A stretch of 64,000 nucleotides of DNA from Glandiceps talaboti. Lineage: Eukaryota; Hemichordata; Enteropneusta; Spengelidae. The DNA lies in the NCBI RefSeq assembly GCF_964340395.1, contig NC_135554.1, positions 4,096,975 to 4,160,974 on the forward strand, written 5' to 3'. The translations under genes were made by a program, and so were the position numbers. The notes under the pieces were generated by a model that saw nothing but the letters and a program-made list of their open reading frames with translations, was not told the origin of the DNA and did no database searches. Below, in pieces: positions 10,857-64,000 of the stretch (within the stretch, counting starts at the first letter, position 1; each line of letters starts with the position of its first letter).

Positions 10857-13352
10857 AAGGGGTGTATGACTTCAGTTGGAAGTACTGCTAGTGCAGCCTT
10901 AAGGGTGTATGACTTCAGTTGGAAGTGCTGCTAGTGCAGCCTTACGGGTGTATGACTTCAGTTGGAAATGCTGCTAGTGCAGCCTCAAGGGTGTATGACT
11001 TCAGTTGGAAGTGCTGCTAGTACAGCCTTACGGGTGTATGACTTCAGTTGGAAATGCTGCTAGTGCAGCCTCAAGGGTGTATGACTTCAGTTGGAAGTGC
11101 TGCTAGTGCAGCCTCAGAGGTGTATGACTTCAGTTGGAAGTGCTGCTAGTGCAGCCTTACGGGTGTATGACTTCAGTTGGAAGTGCTGCTAGTGCAGCCT
11201 CAGGTGTGTATGACTTCATTTGGAAGTGCTGCTAGTGCAGCCTTAAGGGTGTATGACTTCAGTTGGAAGTGCTGCTAGTGCAGCCTCAGGTGTGTATGAC
11301 TTCAGTTGGAAGTGCTGCTAGTGCAGCCTCAAGGGTGTATGACTTCAGTTGGAAGTGCTGCTAGTGCAGCCTTACGGGTGTATGACTTCAGTTGGAAGTG
11401 CTGCTAGTGCAGCCTTACGGGTGTATGACTTCAGTTGGAAGTGCTGCTAGTGCAGCCTTACGGGTGTATGACTTCAGTTGGAAGTGCTGCTAGTGCAGCC
11501 TTACGGGTGTATGACTTCAGTTGGAAGTGCTGCTAGTGCAGCCTCAAGGGTGTATGACTTCAGTTGGAAGTGCTGCTAGTGCAGCCTTAAGGGTGTATGA
11601 CTTCAGTTGGAAGTGCTGCTAGTGCAGCCTGAAGGGTGTATGACTTCATTTGGAAGTGCTGCTAGTGCAGCCTTAAGGGTGTATGACTTCAGTTGGAAGT
11701 GCTGCTAGTGCAGCCTTATGGGTGTATGACTTCAGTTGGAAGTGCTGCTAGTGCAGCCTCAAGGGTGTATGACTTCAGTTGGAAATGCTGCTAGTGCAGC
11801 CTTAAGGGTGTATGACTTCAGTTGGAAGTGCTGCTAGTGCAGCCTTACGGGTGTATGACTTCAGTTGGAAGTGCTGCTAGTGCAGCCTTAAGGGTGTATG
11901 ACTTCAGTTGGAAGTGCTGCTAGTGTAGCCTCAGGGGTGTATGACTTCAGTTGGAAGTGCTGCTAGTGCAGCCTTACGGGTGTATGACTTCAGTTGGAAG
12001 TGCTGCTAGTGCAGCCTTAAGGGTGTATGACTTCATTTGGAAGTGCTGCTAGTGCAGCCTTAAGGGTGTATGACTTCAGTTGGAATTGCTGCTAGTGCAG
12101 CCTCAGGTGTGTATGACTTCAGTTGGAAGTGCTGCTAGTGCAGCCTCAAGGGTGTATGACTTCAGTTGGAAGTGCTGCTAGTGCAGCCTTAAGGGTGTAT
12201 GACTTCAGTTGGAAGTGCTGCTAGTGCAGCCTTAAGGGTGTATGACTTCAGTTGGAAGTGCTGCTAGTGCAGCCTTAAGGGTGTATGACTTCAGTTGGAA
12301 GTGCTGCTAGTGCAGCCTCAAGGGTGTATGACTTCAGTTGGAAGTGCTGCTAGTGCAGCCTTAAGGGTGTATGACTTCAGTTGGAAGTGCTGCTAGTGCA
12401 GCCTTAAGGGTGTATGACTCCAGTTGGAAGTGCTGCTAGTGCAGCCTCAGGGGTGTATGACTTCAGTTGGAAGTGCTGCTAGTGTAGCCTTAAGGGTGTA
12501 TGACTTCAGTTGGAAGTGCTGCTAGTGCAGCCTTAAGAGTGTATGACTTCAGTTGGAAGTGCTGCTAGTGCAGCCTTAAGAGTGTATGACTTCAGTTGGA
12601 AGTGCTGCTAGTGTAGCCTTAAGGGTGTATGACCAGTTGGAAGTGCTGCTAGTGCAGCCTTAAGGGTGTATGACTTCAGTTGGAAGTGCTGCTAGTGCAG
12701 CCTTAAGAGTGTATGACTTCAGTTGGAAGTGCTGCTAGTGCAGCCTTAAGAGTGTATGACTTCAGTTGGAAGTGCGGCTAGTGTAGCCTTAAGGGTGTAT
12801 GACTTCAGTTGGAAGTGCTGCTAGTGCAGCCTTAAGGGTGTATGACTTCAGTTGGAAGTGCTGCTAGTGCAGCCTTAAGAGTGTATGACTTTAGTTGGAA
12901 GTGCTGCTAGTGCAGCCTTAATAAGGGTGTATGACTTCAGTTGGAAGTGCTGCTAGTGTAGCCTTAAGGGTGTATGACTTCATTTGGAAGTGCTGCTAGT
13001 GTAGCCTTAAGGGTGTATGACTTCAGTTGGAAGTGCTGCTAGTGCAGCCTCAAGGGTGTATGACTTCAGTTGGAAGTGCTGCTAGTGCAGCCTTACGGGT
13101 GTATGACTTCAGTTGGAAGTGCTGCTAGTGCAGCCTTACGGGTGTATGACTTCAGTTGGAAGTGCTGCTAGTGCAGCCTTACGGGTGTATGACTTCAGTT
13201 GGAAGTGCTGCTAGTGCAGCCTTACGGGTGTATGACTTCAGTTGGAAGTGCTGCTAGTGCAGCCTTAAGGGTGTATGACTTCAGTTGGAAGTGCTGCTAG
13301 TGCAGCCTTAAGGGTGTATGACTTCAGTTGGAAGTGCTTCTAGTGCAGCTTT
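10857..13352. repeat. 43-bp minisatellite, ~58 copies
   Basis: Near-identical units reading gggtgtatgacttcagttgg then aagtgctgctagtgcagcctta. The core GCTGC-TAGT-GCAGC can form a 5-bp-stem hairpin. Variants (tca/tta before ggg, agtgtagcc) are interspersed. The last unit decays at about 13340. Confidence 0.97.
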
Positions 13353-15157
13353 ATGTAAATAGGGTGAATAAGTCTAGAATACAATCTGAAAACCTTGTTA
13401 TGTTTATTACTTGTAACTAGCAATCAAATGAAAGAGAAGCCATGACATCATAAATCAGTTTAATGATTTACTCTTTATTTATATTGGAACATGTTGTTTT
13501 GAAGTTTATTATCTTGACACTCCAGTGAATAGAAAACTTACCACTAAATGGGGAAAAAAAACATGTTAAAACCATGATATATAAACAGTATATACTTACA
13601 TACACATCAATAAAATAATGAATGAAGATTTCATGTTAAAGTATTTATATACACAGTTACGCAAGTACAAATACCGTATCATACAAGCATCAAATGTGAA
13701 GAAAGGCTAGTGTTTTATCAAATTCTTATCAAAAAGTTGTTATATCTCAATATTCAAGATTGGTTTCATGAAGTTTTACCAAGTTTAAAGATTCACCAAA
13801 TGCGGTTTATGTTAAAGGGGCACAAGCCGAGTTTGCATATTTTTGGGATGTCATTGTTTTCTGCATGTTAAAAGGTACTCACAGTATTCTACTTACTGAA
13901 GCACACTTAATCATCAATTGCAATTGACTGAACTCAAACCTGGTATTAATACATAACTCATAAACGATCTGATGACGTAATTTATTATACGTACCAAAAA
14001 ATGTACAGGAACTCCCTACTATGATATCAACAGTTCTATTAATACAAGAACACACATTGTAATGTCATAGAGGACATACATTAACATTAACATTATACTA
14101 AATAAATTATAAATTATTTTTTGCAAGGACTTTCACTTGAGTAAACAACCTTTATAAACTCAGCTTGTGCCACTATAAGTACCATTCAGGCAAACTTGAT
14201 AAATATGTGAAATTGTTCGTTGTATTCTTATAATACACATGCACTCACTGATGGAAAAAAGTATGGAAAAACTTATGAAAACTGGAAAGATACAGCTTTG
14301 TCTTGACTTCTACCTTTAGGAAAACTTGGTGCATACAATATTTGAAATTTGACAAAATGTATTTTGGTTTTATTGTACAAATAATGATGATTGGATCCAT
14401 ACATAGATTTTACAGGTTATACAACCCTTACAACAGTTATCTAGAAATGCTGCTGACCACAACATCAGTTTATCAGTAGTGGACAGTTAAAACTGGCTTT
14501 GAAGGTGACAAAACGTTTTCTCCTTATCACGCTATCACACTGAGATACATTGATACAAAAACAACAGTGAGACATGTTGTATATGGCAATATGACTAACT
14601 TTCACAGACATAAACAAACTGATAAAAACATGACAGATCAATACATGTCAGTTTGATAGTGCAATGAGGAGATGACTTTTTGGCACCTGCAAAGCCAGTT
14701 TTAATTATCTGTTTTCTGATAAGCAATAAATCTAGATAACTGGTGCATCAAAAGCATCACCACATCCCAAGACAGGTTCATGCTGACTGCATACACAAAT
14801 AAAGACTATTTGTTACCTTGTCCTTAACTGAATACCCTAGTTAAGACTAGATCTGTCTGTACTTGTTACCTGGGATAACAAATTTTCCTGGAAATGTTGT
14901 AGAGGTATAGTTACATGTATATTTTCTAATAGATAAGTGTATGTACCCATCAATATTTGAGGTGAATAGTTTAGTTGAAGTGACACTGTATTGTATATAT
15001 GAGAAATGTAACAGTGTTTATGATTTTTAGAAATACAGATATCCAGAGTTCATAAAGCACTTCAAGTTCAATCACTATATGTACATTTCACGATGACAAA
15101 CATTTACAAGTTGGTATAAACTGAAGTAGTTGTGTAGGACTGTGGTAAAGTAGGGGT
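13353..15157 (-). other. CFAP74 3' flank / probable 3' UTR
   Basis: No open frame of note. On the gene strand AATAAA hexamers occur at 15157-15162 (overlapping the stop), 14369-14374 and 13474-13479, so the cleavage site could be very close or up to 1.7 kb away. A TTAA-flanked MITE (13812-14178) sits inside, which favours an earlier polyadenylation site or a transcribed MITE. Confidence 0.4.
13812..14178. mobile_element. TTAA-flanked MITE, copy 1
   Basis: Terminal inverted repeats: the left reads TTAAAGGGGCACAAGCcGAG and the right, reversed, TTATAGTGGCACAAGCTGAG. Length ~367 bp with no coding capacity. A second copy is at 16237-16571. TTAA ends suggest a piggyBac- or Kolobok-type source. The right TTAA is mutated to ATAA. 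Confidence 0.8.
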
Positions 15158-63946
<48,789 letters not shown>

Positions 63947-64000
63947 CTACAAACACAGACAGAAATAATCGTTAGTTGGCTGCAGTTTCAGATTAAAATG

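Noticed and set aside
10857-13352. CRISPR array
   Set aside because: Units are uninterrupted tandem copies without unique spacers, in a eukaryotic genome with introns; no cas genes. The same applies to the other arrays.

Overview
This is eukaryotic, animal-type nuclear DNA. It is AT-rich, its single large gene is split into many small exons with GT-AG introns, and it carries tRNA-derived SINEs, CR1-like LINE remnants, DNA-transposon relics and many tandem arrays. Protein similarity and repeat style suggest a marine invertebrate (invertebrate deuterostome or lophotrochozoan). The species cannot be fixed from the sequence alone.

The backbone is one minus-strand gene, which I call CFAP74, a cilia- and flagella-associated protein of the axonemal central apparatus. 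I traced 31 exons from 63946 down to a stop codon at 15158-15160. Their phases agree at every junction and give one open frame of 1529 residues plus stop; the 5' end lies beyond the right edge. The protein runs from an N-terminal charged, coiled-coil-like region through repeated ASH/MSP-type beta domains, interrupted by an acidic linker and a Lys/Gly-rich linker.

Layout: 1-2463 is a ~160-bp satellite dense in ATTTGCAT octamers. 2464-4440 holds a small tandem duplication and a candidate single-exon 195-codon minus-strand ORF with a TATA box. 4441-7523 is a frameshifted CR1-like LINE. 7.9-13.35 kb holds microsatellites, a perfect 343-bp duplication and a 43-bp minisatellite of about 58 copies. 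13.35-15.16 kb is the CFAP74 3' flank or UTR with a TTAA-type MITE. From 15.16 kb to the right edge is CFAP74, whose introns are packed with unrelated tandem arrays (periods 21-55 bp), long microsatellites (TA, CA, GAA/CAA, ATCC), SINEs, LINE fragments and MITE-like elements. By rough count, tandem repeats make up about one third of the window.

The most unusual signal is that at least three intronic minisatellites are built from the end of the adjacent CFAP74 exon plus its 5' splice site (exons ending at 37572, 49245 and 62438), so each array presents many extra donor sites just downstream of the real one. Two other arrays tell transposon stories. A 38-bp satellite appears to have grown from the terminal repeat of a long-hairpin DNA element (33988-35115). 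A 42-bp satellite was split by a 2005-bp transposon with a 5-bp target duplication (44942-46946).
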